Origin: Citrobacter koseri ATCC BAA-895
GTDB taxonomy: Bacteria > Pseudomonadota > Gammaproteobacteria > Enterobacterales > Enterobacteriaceae
Reading direction: 5' to 3'
Assembly (NCBI RefSeq): GCF_000018045.1
Contig: NC_009792.1
Location: 1,550,001 to 1,614,000, forward strand
DNA length: 64,000 nucleotides
Within the stretch, counting starts at the first letter, position 1. Each line of letters starts with the position of its first letter. Positions 36,350-44,317 of the stretch are shown here, one piece after another. A model generated the notes under the pieces. That model was not told the origin of the DNA. It saw only the letters and a program-made list of their open reading frames with translations, and did no database searches. The translations under genes were made by a program, and so were the position numbers.

Positions 36350-36955
36350 ATGAAACTGTTCTACAAACCGGGCGCCTGTTCTCTTGCTTCTCACATCACC
36401 CTGCGGGAAAGCGGTATTGACTTCACGCTGGATGGCGTTGATCTGGCGAAAAAGCGTCTGGAAAACGGCGATGATTATTTCGCGGTAAACCCAAAAGGAC
36501 AGGTTCCGGCTCTGCTGCTGGACGATGGCACCTTACTGACCGAAGGCGTTGCGATTATGCAATATCTGGCAGATAGCGTGCCCGATCGTCAGCTGTTGGC
36601 ACCGACAGGCACCATCTCCCGCTACAAAACGCTGGAATGGCTCAACTATATTGCCACGGAGCTGCACAAAGGTTTTACGCCACTCTTCCGCCCGGATACG
36701 CCAGAGGAATATAAACCGATTGTCCGTACGCAGCTGGAGAAAAAATTGCACTACGTGAATGATGCGCTCCAGGAAGGCCAGTGTCTTTGCGGCCAGCGTT
36801 TCACGATCGCAGATGCCTACCTTTTTACCGTGTTGCGTTGGGCGAAAGCGGTGAAGCTGAATATGGAAGGATTAAGCCATATCGACGTTTATATGGCGCG
36901 GGTCGCTGAACGCCCCTGCGTGGCGGCGGCGCTGAAGGCGGAAGGTTTGAACTAA
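36350..36955 (+). CDS. gstA: Glutathione S-transferase GstA (beta class)
   Basis: A 201-residue bacterial beta-class glutathione transferase. The thioredoxin-like domain (about 1-80) has Cys10 in YKPGACSLASHI, which marks the beta class, and the glutathione-binding cis-Pro segment GQVPALLLDDG with the following LTEGVAIMQYLAD. The helical domain completes the fold. The start MKLFYKPGACS has an AAAAAGGAG site; upstream in-frame codons are not conserved. BIME repeats separate it from the convergent pdxY. Confidence 0.96.
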   Translation: MKLFYKPGACSLASHITLRESGIDFTLDGVDLAKKRLENGDDYFAVNPKGQVPALLLDDGTLLTEGVAIMQYLADSVPDRQLLAPTGTISRYKTLEWLNYIATELHKGFTPLFRPDTPEEYKPIVRTQLEKKLHYVNDALQEGQCLCGQRFTIADAYLFTVLRWAKAVKLNMEGLSHIDVYMARVAERPCVAAALKAEGLN

Positions 36956-36965
36956 TGGTTGTTGC

Positions 36966-37199
36966 GCCGGATGGCGGCTGCGCCTTATCCTGCCTGTAAA
37001 ATAACCCGTAGGCCCGGTAAGCATTAGCGCCTCCGGGCGCTTTGCCGGATGACGGCTGCGCCTTATCCGGCCTACAAAACAGCTCGTAGGCCCGGTAAGC
37101 GTTAGCGCCTCCGGGCACTTTGCCGGATGACGGCTACGCCTTATCCGGCCTATAAAACAGCCCGTAGGCCCGGTAAGCGTTAGCGCCTCCGGGCGCTTC
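36966..37199. repeat. BIME array, three 78-bp repeats between gstA and pdxY
   Basis: Three units start with GCCGGATG(A/G)CGGCT at 36966, 37044 and 37122, an exact 78-bp period. Each contains a REP (CTTATCCGGCCTA type) and an inverse unit (GTAGGCCCGGTAAGC, then GCGCCTCCGGGC). Unit identity is high, especially the last two. It fills nearly the whole gap between the convergent gstA and pdxY stops. Confidence 0.93.
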
Positions 37200-37207
37200 G
37201 GGAAAAC

Positions 37208-38068
37208 TCACAGCTGCGTCGCGCTGAAATAGTGTTCAGGTTTAGCAATGCGATCCTGCGCGGCCACCACCTGCAACTCGTATTCCTGCATATTTTTCGT
37301 GGCGATCATAATTTCATATACCGCCGCAGTAACGTGTTCAAGCGCTTGCTGCAACGTTGCGCCCTGCAACAGTTTTACCAGCAACAAACCGCTGGTCACA
37401 TCCCCGACACCCACCGGCTGACGCATCCCGAAATCAACAAGCGGACGGCTAATATGCCAGGCTTCATCCGCCGTCACCAGCAACATCTCAAAGCGGTCGG
37501 GGCTGTATCCCGCCCGGGCGAGATGTTTAACCAGCACGACTTGCGGCCCTTCAGCGATCAGTTCCCTGGCAGCCAGTACGGCTTCATTAACATTATTGAC
37601 CGCATGTTCACAGAGAATTTCCAGCTCCACCAGATTGGGCGCGATAATGTCGCTGGCCGGGAGCGCATGGCGAACGTGGAACTCAGCGACGCCAGGCGCC
37701 ACGATGCACCCTTTTTCAGGATGCCCCATGACCGGATCGCAGAAATATTTCGCCTGTGGATTCGCCACTTTTACTTTACGAACAATCCCCAGAATATGCT
37801 CACCCTGCTCTGCGGAACCCAGATAGCCGCTAAGAACCGCATCGCACGTCTGAAGTTTATCAATATCCGCAATACCCTGAACAATTTCAGTCAAATGTTC
37901 GGGCGGCATAACACATCCTGTCCATTTGCCATATTGCGTGTGGTTAGAAAACTGAACGGTGTTGAGCGGCCAGACATTCGCGCCAAGACGGCGCATCGGA
38001 AATTCAGCAGCACTGTTGCCCGCATGGCCGAACACAACATGCGACTGGATGGCGAGGATATTCTTCAT
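37208..38068 (-). CDS. pdxY: Pyridoxal/pyridoxamine kinase PdxY
   Basis: A 286-residue ribokinase-family kinase that phosphorylates pyridoxal in vitamin B6 salvage. Landmarks are SHVVFGHAGNSAAEFPMRRLG at the substrate site, the CDPVMGHPEKGC segment and the anion-hole/base GVGDVTSGLLL. The start taken is MKNILAIQSH; an ATG three codons upstream (MVNMKN) is also open and has an AGGG only 2 nt away, too close to be favoured. It is the last gene of the pdxH-tyrS-pdxY cluster. The 150-180 region (ELEILCEHAVNNVNEAV) is nearer E. coli than S. enterica as I recall them. Confidence 0.95.
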   Translation of the reverse strand: MKNILAIQSHVVFGHAGNSAAEFPMRRLGANVWPLNTVQFSNHTQYGKWTGCVMPPEHLTEIVQGIADIDKLQTCDAVLSGYLGSAEQGEHILGIVRKVKVANPQAKYFCDPVMGHPEKGCIVAPGVAEFHVRHALPASDIIAPNLVELEILCEHAVNNVNEAVLAARELIAEGPQVVLVKHLARAGYSPDRFEMLLVTADEAWHISRPLVDFGMRQPVGVGDVTSGLLLVKLLQGATLQQALEHVTAAVYEIMIATKNMQEYELQVVAAQDRIAKPEHYFSATQL

Positions 38069-38129
38069 GTTTACCATAACCCTAAAATAATAAAGGGGCG
38101 TGGTTTCCCACGCCCCTGCTGACTTTTTA

Positions 38130-39404
38130 TTATTTCCAGCAAATCAGACAGTAATTCTTTTTACCGCGGCGCAACAGCGTGTAGCGCCCGAATAAAATGT
38201 CGCTGTCCTGGAAGAAATATTCCGGGTCTGACTGTTTTTCACCGTTGATGGTCACCGCATTAGAGGCGATGGTTTTACGTGCCTGACCACGAGACGGTTG
38301 CAGTTCGGAATCCACCAGCGCCTGCATCAGATCGGCGCCTTTTTCCATCTCGATCATCGGCACGCCATCCTGAGCCAGTTGTTCGAAATCGGCCTCGCTG
38401 AGATCGCTCAGATTACCGTTGAACAGGCTTTCAGTGATACGTTTCGCCGCAACCAGACCTTCTTCGCCATGCACCAGGCGCGTGACCTGCTCTGCCAGCA
38501 CATACTGGGCACGCGGCGCTTTACCGCTGTTCTTATCTTCTTCTTCCAGCGCATTGATCTCGGCAATGTCCATGAAGGTGAAGAATTTCAGGAAGCGGTA
38601 CACGTCAGCATCTGCGGTGTTGATCCAGAACTGGTAGAACTTGTACGGACTGGTCTTTTTCGGGTCCAGCCATACCGCGCCGCCTTCGGTTTTACCGAAC
38701 TTGGTGCCATCCGCTTTGGTGATCAGCGGTACGGTCAGGCCGAACACCTGGTTCTGATGCAGACGACGGGTCAGATCAATACCGGAGGTGATGTTGCCCC
38801 ACTGGTCAGAGCCGCCGATTTGCAGCGTAACGCCGTGCAGTTTATTCAGGCAGGCAAAGTCATAACCCTGCAACAGGTTATAGGAGAACTCGGTAAAGGA
38901 GATGCCCTGATCGTCACGGTTCAGACGTTGCTTCACCGCTTCTTTGTTGATCATCTGATTGACGGAGAAGTGCTTGCCGATGTCGCGCAGGAAGGTCAGC
39001 ACATTCATGCCGCCAAACCAGTCGTAGTTATTCGCGGCAATGGCGGAATTGTCACCACAGTCAAAATCGAGGAACGGTGCAACCTGCTTGCGGATTTTAT
39101 CCACCCACTCCTGCACAGTATCTTCGGTGTTCAGTTTACGCTCAGCGGCTTTAAAGCTCGGGTCGCCAATCAGACCGGTCGCGCCGCCTACCAGCGCAAC
39201 AGGCTTGTGACCTGCCTGCTGGAAGCGTTTCAGGCATAACAATGGAACAAGATGCCCCAAATGCAAGCTGTCAGCGGTAGGGTCGAAGCCGCAATAGAGC
39301 GCGATCGGGCCTTGCGCCAGTCGCTCTGCTAACGCTTCCTCGTCCGTTACCTGGGCCACCAGCCCCCGCTCTTGCAATTGTTTAATCAAGTTACTGCTTG
39401 CCAT
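38130..39404 (-). CDS. tyrS: Tyrosyl-tRNA synthetase TyrS
   Basis: The 424-residue class I synthetase that charges tRNA-Tyr. The HIGH-type motif appears as HLGHLVPLL and the KMSKS-type loop as KFGKTEGG. Tyrosine-binding residues lie in YCGFDPTADSLHLGH and NLLQGYDFA. The C-terminal part is the S4-like RNA-binding domain (SRGQARKTIASNAVTINGE). The start MASSNLIKQLQERG is conserved; a longer frame upstream is not. It lies between pdxH and pdxY on the same strand. Confidence 0.98.
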   Translation of the reverse strand: MASSNLIKQLQERGLVAQVTDEEALAERLAQGPIALYCGFDPTADSLHLGHLVPLLCLKRFQQAGHKPVALVGGATGLIGDPSFKAAERKLNTEDTVQEWVDKIRKQVAPFLDFDCGDNSAIAANNYDWFGGMNVLTFLRDIGKHFSVNQMINKEAVKQRLNRDDQGISFTEFSYNLLQGYDFACLNKLHGVTLQIGGSDQWGNITSGIDLTRRLHQNQVFGLTVPLITKADGTKFGKTEGGAVWLDPKKTSPYKFYQFWINTADADVYRFLKFFTFMDIAEINALEEEDKNSGKAPRAQYVLAEQVTRLVHGEEGLVAAKRITESLFNGNLSDLSEADFEQLAQDGVPMIEMEKGADLMQALVDSELQPSRGQARKTIASNAVTINGEKQSDPEYFFQDSDILFGRYTLLRRGKKNYCLICWK

Positions 39405-39530
39405 CAAAATCTCCATGTATAAAACGACTGCACCTTTGCCGGTACACGACTTTTCGCCAGACGCGAAAGGTATATAGAATAAAGCGCTGACGCACGCAGC
39501 GCTAGCGCTTAACACAACAAATTTCGGGGT

Positions 39531-40187
39531 TTAAGGAGCAAGCCGGTCAATTTTCCACGCGTTGTTTTCGCGCTGGTATAAAAAGCGGTCGTGTAAACGG
39601 TGTTCGCCACCCTGCCAGAACTCCATCTGTTCAATATTGACGCGGAATCCGCCCCAGAAGCTGGGCAACGGGACTTCCCCTTGCTGGAACTTCTGCTTCA
39701 GCTCAAGGAACTTGCTTTCCAGAATGCCGCGCGCAGAGATTCGGCTGGATTGTTTAGACACCCAGGCGCCAATCTGGCTGTCGCGCGGGCGGCTGTGGAA
39801 GTATTTCACCACTTCAAGCGTGGAAAGGCGTTCCGCTTTGCCAGTCACCATCACCTGCCGTTCCAGCATATGCCACGGGAACAACAGACTGATGCGCGGA
39901 TTATTTTCGAGGTGATGCGCCTTACGGCTGCCCAGGTTGGTGTAAAACACCATCCCTTTTTCATCGTAATGTTTAAGCAGCACAATGCGTTGATAAGGCT
40001 GACCGTTTTCATCGACGGTGGCGACCACCATCGCGGTCGGGTCCGCCAGTCTGGCATCACATGCCTGACCCAGCCAGCGTTCGAAAAGGGTTAACGGTTC
40101 AGCGGGAAGATCGTTGCGACGCAGGCCGCCTCTGGTGTATTCACGGCGCAGATGCGCGATTTGCTGCAATTCGTCGTTATCAGACAT
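39531..40187 (-). CDS. pdxH: Pyridoxine/pyridoxamine 5'-phosphate oxidase PdxH
   Basis: The 218-residue FMN enzyme makes pyridoxal 5'-phosphate from its pyridoxine and pyridoxamine forms. FMN-contact segments RIVLLKHYDEKGMVFYTN and SRKAHHLENNPR, and the C-terminal family signature FWQGGEHRLHDRFLYQR, are all present. Length matches E. coli. It is the first gene of the pdxH-tyrS-pdxY set, which ties B6 supply to tyrosyl-tRNA synthetase by operon structure. Confidence 0.97.
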   Translation of the reverse strand: MSDNDELQQIAHLRREYTRGGLRRNDLPAEPLTLFERWLGQACDARLADPTAMVVATVDENGQPYQRIVLLKHYDEKGMVFYTNLGSRKAHHLENNPRISLLFPWHMLERQVMVTGKAERLSTLEVVKYFHSRPRDSQIGAWVSKQSSRISARGILESKFLELKQKFQQGEVPLPSFWGGFRVNIEQMEFWQGGEHRLHDRFLYQRENNAWKIDRLAP

Positions 40188-40245
40188 GGTGTTCGCTACG
40201 GATTGTCAGTGGGTGGCGCTATTGTGCGCCGCCCAGGTGAAAATC

Positions 40246-40575
40246 TCAACGCTTCGGGTTTTGTAACTGGCAGTTATTCAGCACAATTCTGTCGCGTTTA
40301 TAGACCGTTGCGCCATCGCCTTTTGACCAAAAGACGTAGATGCCGTCCGTGTAACGTGCTCCCGACGCAGACATGCCCTGTTTGAGGTTCAGCAGTTTAT
40401 TGTCGTAAACAAAATTCACCTCTTGCCGGGTATTGTTCATTTTTACGGTAAGCGGTTTTTCATCACACTGATATTCCAGCGTGTCCGTTTGCATACGCTC
40501 AAGCAATTGGTTGTAGACGCTACAACCGCTCAGGAGCACAGGCAGACATACAATGAGCAGTTTTTTCATAGACAT
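40246..40575 (-). CDS. mliC: Membrane-bound lysozyme inhibitor MliC (YdhA)
   Basis: A 109-residue outer-membrane-type lipoprotein. The signal ends in the lipobox LLSGC with the lipidated Cys18. The mature part is the MliC beta-barrel with the inhibitory SGARYTDGIYVFWSKG loop and the conserved cysteine pair (YQCDEK, NNCQLQN). It inhibits c-type lysozyme. The two ATG codons at the start (MSMKK) are both usable; the upstream one matches the E. coli length. Confidence 0.94.
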   Translation of the reverse strand: MSMKKLLIVCLPVLLSGCSVYNQLLERMQTDTLEYQCDEKPLTVKMNNTRQEVNFVYDNKLLNLKQGMSASGARYTDGIYVFWSKGDGATVYKRDRIVLNNCQLQNPKR

Positions 40576-40661
40576 ATCCCGAAGACTTTCCTGGTCCGAA
40601 GGGCAAATACGCCCTTCCTAACCCTTTCAGTTTAACGGCAGACAGGCCCGGAAAAATTCAG

Positions 40662-41783
40662 TTAACTCTGAGTTCGCGGGTTCGCCGGGAAAATGGCCCC
40701 CAGAATGCTGGATTCTGTGGCCCCCGTCACCGAAGGGAGGTTCCCCGGCAACCCGGCGAGCGTGCGCCACGCCAGCCAGGCAAACGCCAGCGCTTCCATA
40801 TCATCGCCACTGATCCCGGCTTCATCCGTGCTGGTAACTTCCGTACCCGGCAGCAACCCGGCCAGACGCGCCATCAGCAAAGGGTTACGACTCCCGCCGC
40901 CGCACACCATCAGCCGCTCGCAGCCGCCGCTTAACAGAACCTGTTCAGAAATTGTCACTGCGGTCAGCTCAGCCAGCGTTGCCTGAATATCGCGGGGAGC
41001 GAGGCCAGGAAAGGCCGAAAGGTGGCGTTCTATCCAGCCATAGTTGAAATACTCACGCCCGGTGCTTTTCGGCGCGGGCGCTGAAAAATAGGGATCGCTC
41101 AACATATTTTGCAGTAGCGGAATTATCACTTTCCCTTCACTGGCCCATTGCGCGTCTTTATCATAAGGCTTACCGCACTGCCGCCAGATCCAGGCATCCA
41201 TGAGCATATTGCCTGGCCCGGTATCGTACCCTCTTACCGGTTGACCCGGTATGAGCAAAGACAGGTTGGCGATACCGCCAATGTTCAGCACCATCCGACG
41301 CTCTGTCGGGTGCGCCAGCAACGCCTGGTGAAACGCGGGAACCAGCGGCGCGCCTTGCCCGCCCAGCGCAATATCGCGACGACGAAAATCACCGACAACC
41401 GTTATCCCGGTTCGCGCGACAATTTGGTTGTTATCACCGATTTGTAAGGTATGCGGCGCAGCGCCGGTAGGTTCATGCCAGACCGTCTGACCATGACAGC
41501 CGATGGCGACAATATCTCGCGGCCGCAGTTTTTCCTGCGCCAGCAGCGCGTTCACCGCGTCGGCAAAAAGCTGCCCGAGCTGCGTATCCAACTGGCCAAA
41601 CTGGGAAAGCGTGAGTTGTTGCCCCTGGCAAATATCCAGAATGGCTTGTTTAAGATGAACGGGGATGGGCCAGGTCAGGCTCGCCTGCTGTGCGACCATC
41701 GTTTCATCAATTGCCGCCAGCACAACATCGACGCCATCAAGGCTGGTTCCAGACATAACGCCGATAAAACGGCCCGATTTCAT
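40662..41783 (-). CDS. anmK: Anhydro-N-acetylmuramic acid kinase AnmK
   Basis: A 373-residue ASKHA-family kinase that hydrolyses and phosphorylates anhMurNAc to MurNAc-6-phosphate in cell-wall recycling. The N-terminal ATP-site motif is GVMSGTSLDGVDVVLA. Catalytic Asp is expected in VRGYDTGPGNMLMDAW, and VCGGGSRNPLLM is near the C-terminus. The start MKSGRFIGVMSGTS is conserved; 24 upstream in-frame residues are not. It is slightly longer than E. coli AnmK (369), at the C-terminal tail. Confidence 0.96.
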   Translation of the reverse strand: MKSGRFIGVMSGTSLDGVDVVLAAIDETMVAQQASLTWPIPVHLKQAILDICQGQQLTLSQFGQLDTQLGQLFADAVNALLAQEKLRPRDIVAIGCHGQTVWHEPTGAAPHTLQIGDNNQIVARTGITVVGDFRRRDIALGGQGAPLVPAFHQALLAHPTERRMVLNIGGIANLSLLIPGQPVRGYDTGPGNMLMDAWIWRQCGKPYDKDAQWASEGKVIIPLLQNMLSDPYFSAPAPKSTGREYFNYGWIERHLSAFPGLAPRDIQATLAELTAVTISEQVLLSGGCERLMVCGGGSRNPLLMARLAGLLPGTEVTSTDEAGISGDDMEALAFAWLAWRTLAGLPGNLPSVTGATESSILGAIFPANPRTQS

Positions 41784-41926
41784 ACATCTTCCTTTTAGCG
41801 TGTTAAGCATGATTTTAGCGTTACCACTCAACCACAAAGTTTCCGCTAATACCATGCTTCATTAAGCATTTTTACCCTTCGATGCAGACGCTGACACTCT
41901 GTTCTGATAAATCTCATGGATGATTC

Positions 41927-41960
41927 GTTTATACTTGGTTAACCCAAATCTGATTATGAT
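41927..41960 (+). promoter_or_regulatory. PhoP box and -10 element of slyB
   Basis: The direct repeat GTTTA-N5-GGTTA at 41927-41941 matches a PhoP box, and TATGAT at 41955-41960 lies 13 bp further on, the usual place of the -10 in class II PhoP promoters. slyB is a known PhoPQ target, so magnesium-starvation control is expected. About 100 nt of leader separate this from the slyB start. Confidence 0.8.
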
Positions 41961-42066
41961 TTTCACATTGTTCCAGCAGAACATGTGCCTTTACGGTCGT
42001 ATATGCCATATAATTTAACCATGAGGGATGCTTTGTGGCGTTTCATGGTGAACAGGAGATTTATAG

Positions 42067-42534
42067 ATGATTAAACGTGTGCTGATCGTTTCACTGATGG
42101 GCTTATCTTTAGCGGGTTGTGTGAATAACGATAGCCTGTCCGGTGATGTCTATACCGCGTCCGAGGCGAAACAAGTGCAGAATGTCACATACGGCACTGT
42201 CGTTAACGTTCGTCCGGTGCAAATCCAGGGCGGTGATGACTCCAACGTGATCGGCGCTATCGGTGGTGCAGTGCTCGGTGGTTTCCTCGGTAATACCATC
42301 GGTGGCGGGACGGGGCGTTCACTGGCGACGGCCGCTGGCGCAGTCGCAGGCGGCGTAGCGGGACAAGGCGTCCAGGGCGCGATGAACAAAACTCAGGGTG
42401 TGGAACTGGAAATCCGTAAGGATGACGGCAACACCATCATGGTGGTACAGAAACAGGGCGATACCCGTTTCTCCGCAGGTCAGCGTGTTGTTCTGGCCAG
42501 CAACGGCAGCCAGGTTACTGTTTCTCCGCGCTAA
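42067..42534 (+). CDS. slyB: Outer membrane lipoprotein SlyB
   Basis: A 155-residue lipoprotein with lipobox LSLAGC (Cys17). A glycine-zipper-like region rich in GAIGGAVLGGFLGNTIGGG and GAVAGGVAGQG spans about 60-105. The C-terminal domain resembles Pcp/SlyB proteins (EIRKDDGNTIMVVQKQGD). It is an outer membrane PhoPQ-controlled lipoprotein. The ATG has an AGGAGATT site. A hairpin separates it from the convergent slyA. Confidence 0.96.
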   Translation: MIKRVLIVSLMGLSLAGCVNNDSLSGDVYTASEAKQVQNVTYGTVVNVRPVQIQGGDDSNVIGAIGGAVLGGFLGNTIGGGTGRSLATAAGAVAGGVAGQGVQGAMNKTQGVELEIRKDDGNTIMVVQKQGDTRFSAGQRVVLASNGSQVTVSPR

Positions 42535-42543
42535 TCCAACAGA

Positions 42544-42573
42544 CGTGTGGTCAGCCTCTGGCCACACGCCTTT
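42544..42573. terminator. Terminator between convergent slyB and slyA
   Basis: CGTGTGGTCA pairs with TGGCCACACG (10 bp with one G-U) across a 5-nt loop, followed by CCTTTCTTCT. It fills the 48-bp gap between the slyB and slyA stops. Confidence 0.75.
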
Positions 42574-42582
42574 CTTCTGCTC

Positions 42583-43017
42583 TTAGTTCTGAGACTGCAA
42601 CTCAATAATATTGTGCTCAAGTTTCGCAATCAGCTTAATTAACAGCTCAAGTTCCTGCGGCGAAATCCCTTCCAGAATCTCTCCACGCGTTTTATTGATC
42701 ACGGCTTCCATCTCTGTGATGAGCGGTTCCGCCTTCTCCGTCAGCTTAATTCGCTTGGCGCGACGATCGCTGGCGCAGGTTTGTCGTGAGATAAGCCCTT
42801 TGTCTTCAAGCTGATCCAGCGTACGCACCAGAGACGGTTGTTCAATGCCGATCGCTTTGGCTAACTGTATTTGCGACTGATCCGGCGGAAGTTGGTGAAT
42901 ATTATGCAGCGTTACCCAGTGTGTCTGCGTCAACTCCAGAGGTTTCAGGCGATGGTCAATCAGAGCACGCCAAATGCGCACCAACCGTGCCAGATCAGAA
43001 CCTAGTGGCGATTCCAA
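42583..43017 (-). CDS. slyA: MarR-family regulator SlyA
   Basis: A 144-residue winged-helix dimer that mainly counteracts H-NS at virulence and envelope genes. It also regulates itself and neighbouring transport genes. The winged helix is about 30-100 (LAKAIGIEQPSLVRTLDQLEDKGLI, then RAKRIKLTEKA). I take the TTG at 43017 as start: AAGGAG directly abuts an in-frame ATG at 43023, giving no spacing, whereas the TTG is 6 nt away; the ATG would add two residues. The C-terminal 45 residues are intermediate between E. coli and S. enterica forms as I recall them. Confidence 0.95.
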   Translation of the reverse strand: MESPLGSDLARLVRIWRALIDHRLKPLELTQTHWVTLHNIHQLPPDQSQIQLAKAIGIEQPSLVRTLDQLEDKGLISRQTCASDRRAKRIKLTEKAEPLITEMEAVINKTRGEILEGISPQELELLIKLIAKLEHNIIELQSQN

Positions 43018-43033
43018 TTTCATCTCCTTATAA

Positions 43034-43045
43034 TTAGCTTGCTAA
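43034..43045. promoter_or_regulatory. SlyA operator in the slyA promoter
   Basis: TTAGCTTGCTAA is a 12-bp inverted repeat and the exact reverse complement of the SlyA consensus TTAGCAAGCTAA. It lies 16 bp upstream of the TTG start, so it should mediate autorepression. It could also influence the divergent ydhIJK genes. Confidence 0.9.
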
Positions 43046-43217
43046 GATATTATACTGATTTTAGAATAGTGTGCAGCATTTATATGCTCAAAACAAATGT
43101 ATTGCTAAATTTGCTTACAGGTAGACATTTTTTCAGACATTATGCGGAAAAGACGTGCTGTACCTCGGTTTTTACTAAACCTATAGCAACGCTGTTTAAC
43201 GCAAAGGATTCTTGCTT

Positions 43218-43454
43218 GTGACGTTTATACCCACTGCAACAGGATTGCCCCTACAAGATCTGGTGATCGGCGCATCTGTCTATTTCCCTCCGCTTTTCAA
43301 AGCATTCGCGCTTGGATTTGTTATCTGGCTGCTGGCGCATCGCCTGCTACGCGACTGGATTTACTCGGGTGAAATCTGGCATCCCCTGCTGATGGATCTG
43401 TCGATATTTGCACTTTGCGTGTGCCTGAGCCTTATTTTGCTGATTGCGTGGTGA
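43218..43454 (+). CDS. ydhI: DUF1656 membrane protein YdhI
   Basis: A 78-residue two-helix inner-membrane protein of the DUF1656 family, the usual small companion of a membrane fusion protein and an FUSC-type channel (as AaeX with AaeAB). The GTG at 43218 lies 9 nt after AAGGA and gives the same length as E. coli YdhI; an in-frame TTG at 43212 is only 3 nt from that site. ydhJ starts 2 nt after the stop. The trio is divergent from slyA. Confidence 0.92.
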   Translation: MTFIPTATGLPLQDLVIGASVYFPPLFKAFALGFVIWLLAHRLLRDWIYSGEIWHPLLMDLSIFALCVCLSLILLIAW

Positions 43455-43456
43455 TT

Positions 43457-44317
43457 ATGTCGCTTAAAACAATGAAATACTTTTCAACGATTGTGGTTGC
43501 GGCCATCGCGGTTCTGGCCGGTTGGTGGCTATGGAATTACTACATGCAGTCTCCGTGGACGCGCGACGGTAAAGTACGGGCGGAACAGGTGAGCATTACG
43601 CCTCAGGTCTCCGGCAGCATCACCGAACTCAATATAAAAGATAACCAGTTCGTGAATGCAGGCGATCTGCTCTTTTCTATCGATAAGACCCCTTTTCACA
43701 TCGCTGAGCTTAATGCGCAGGCAGAACTGGCTAAAGCCCGCTCCGATTTAGCGAAAGCCAATAATGAAGCCAACCGTCGTCGCCATTTATCACAAAATTA
43801 CATCTCTGCCGAAGATATGGACACCGCAAACCTGAACGTTAAAGCGATGCAGGCCAGCGTCGAAGCGGCGGAAGCGTCATTAAAACAGGCGCAATGGCAA
43901 TTAGCCCAGACCGACGTTCGCGCGCCGGTCGCGGGCTGGGTGACAAACCTCTCAACGCGCACGGGGGATTACGCCTCCACCGGCCAACCGCTGTTTGCGC
44001 TGGTCGACAGCCACTCGTTCTACGTCATGGGATATTTCGAAGAGACGAAACTGCGCCATATTCGCGAAGGCGCTCCGGCGCAGATCACCCTCTACAGCGG
44101 CAACGTAAAGTTACAGGGTCACGTCTCCAGTATTGGCCGGGCGATTTATGATCAAAGCGTGGAGAGCGATTCCGGCCTGGTCCCTGACATTAAACCTAAC
44201 GTTCCCTGGGTTCGTCTGGCGCAGCGCGTGCCGGTGCGTATCGAATTTGATGCGTTACCCCATGATGTCACGCTGGTTTCGGGCACAACATGCAGCGTGG
44301 CTATCGGTCAGCGCTAA
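43457..44317 (+). CDS. ydhJ: HlyD-family membrane fusion protein YdhJ
   Basis: A 286-residue periplasmic adaptor with an N-terminal membrane anchor (about 9-27). It has the split biotinyl-lipoyl domain (VSITPQVSGSITELNIKDNQFVNAGD, then DVRAPVAGWVTNLSTRTGDYA) around a coiled-coil hairpin (about 85-145). It presumably links YdhK to an outer-membrane channel such as TolC, which is family inference. Its stop overlaps the ydhK start by 1 nt. The exported compound is unknown. Confidence 0.92.
   Translation: MSLKTMKYFSTIVVAAIAVLAGWWLWNYYMQSPWTRDGKVRAEQVSITPQVSGSITELNIKDNQFVNAGDLLFSIDKTPFHIAELNAQAELAKARSDLAKANNEANRRRHLSQNYISAEDMDTANLNVKAMQASVEAAEASLKQAQWQLAQTDVRAPVAGWVTNLSTRTGDYASTGQPLFALVDSHSFYVMGYFEETKLRHIREGAPAQITLYSGNVKLQGHVSSIGRAIYDQSVESDSGLVPDIKPNVPWVRLAQRVPVRIEFDALPHDVTLVSGTTCSVAIGQR

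Noticed and set aside
37232..38122. A 296-codon frame antisense to pdxY and similar long antisense frames over tyrS, fumA and manA
   Set aside because: They follow the codon structure of well-identified genes on the opposite strand and show no family resemblance of their own.
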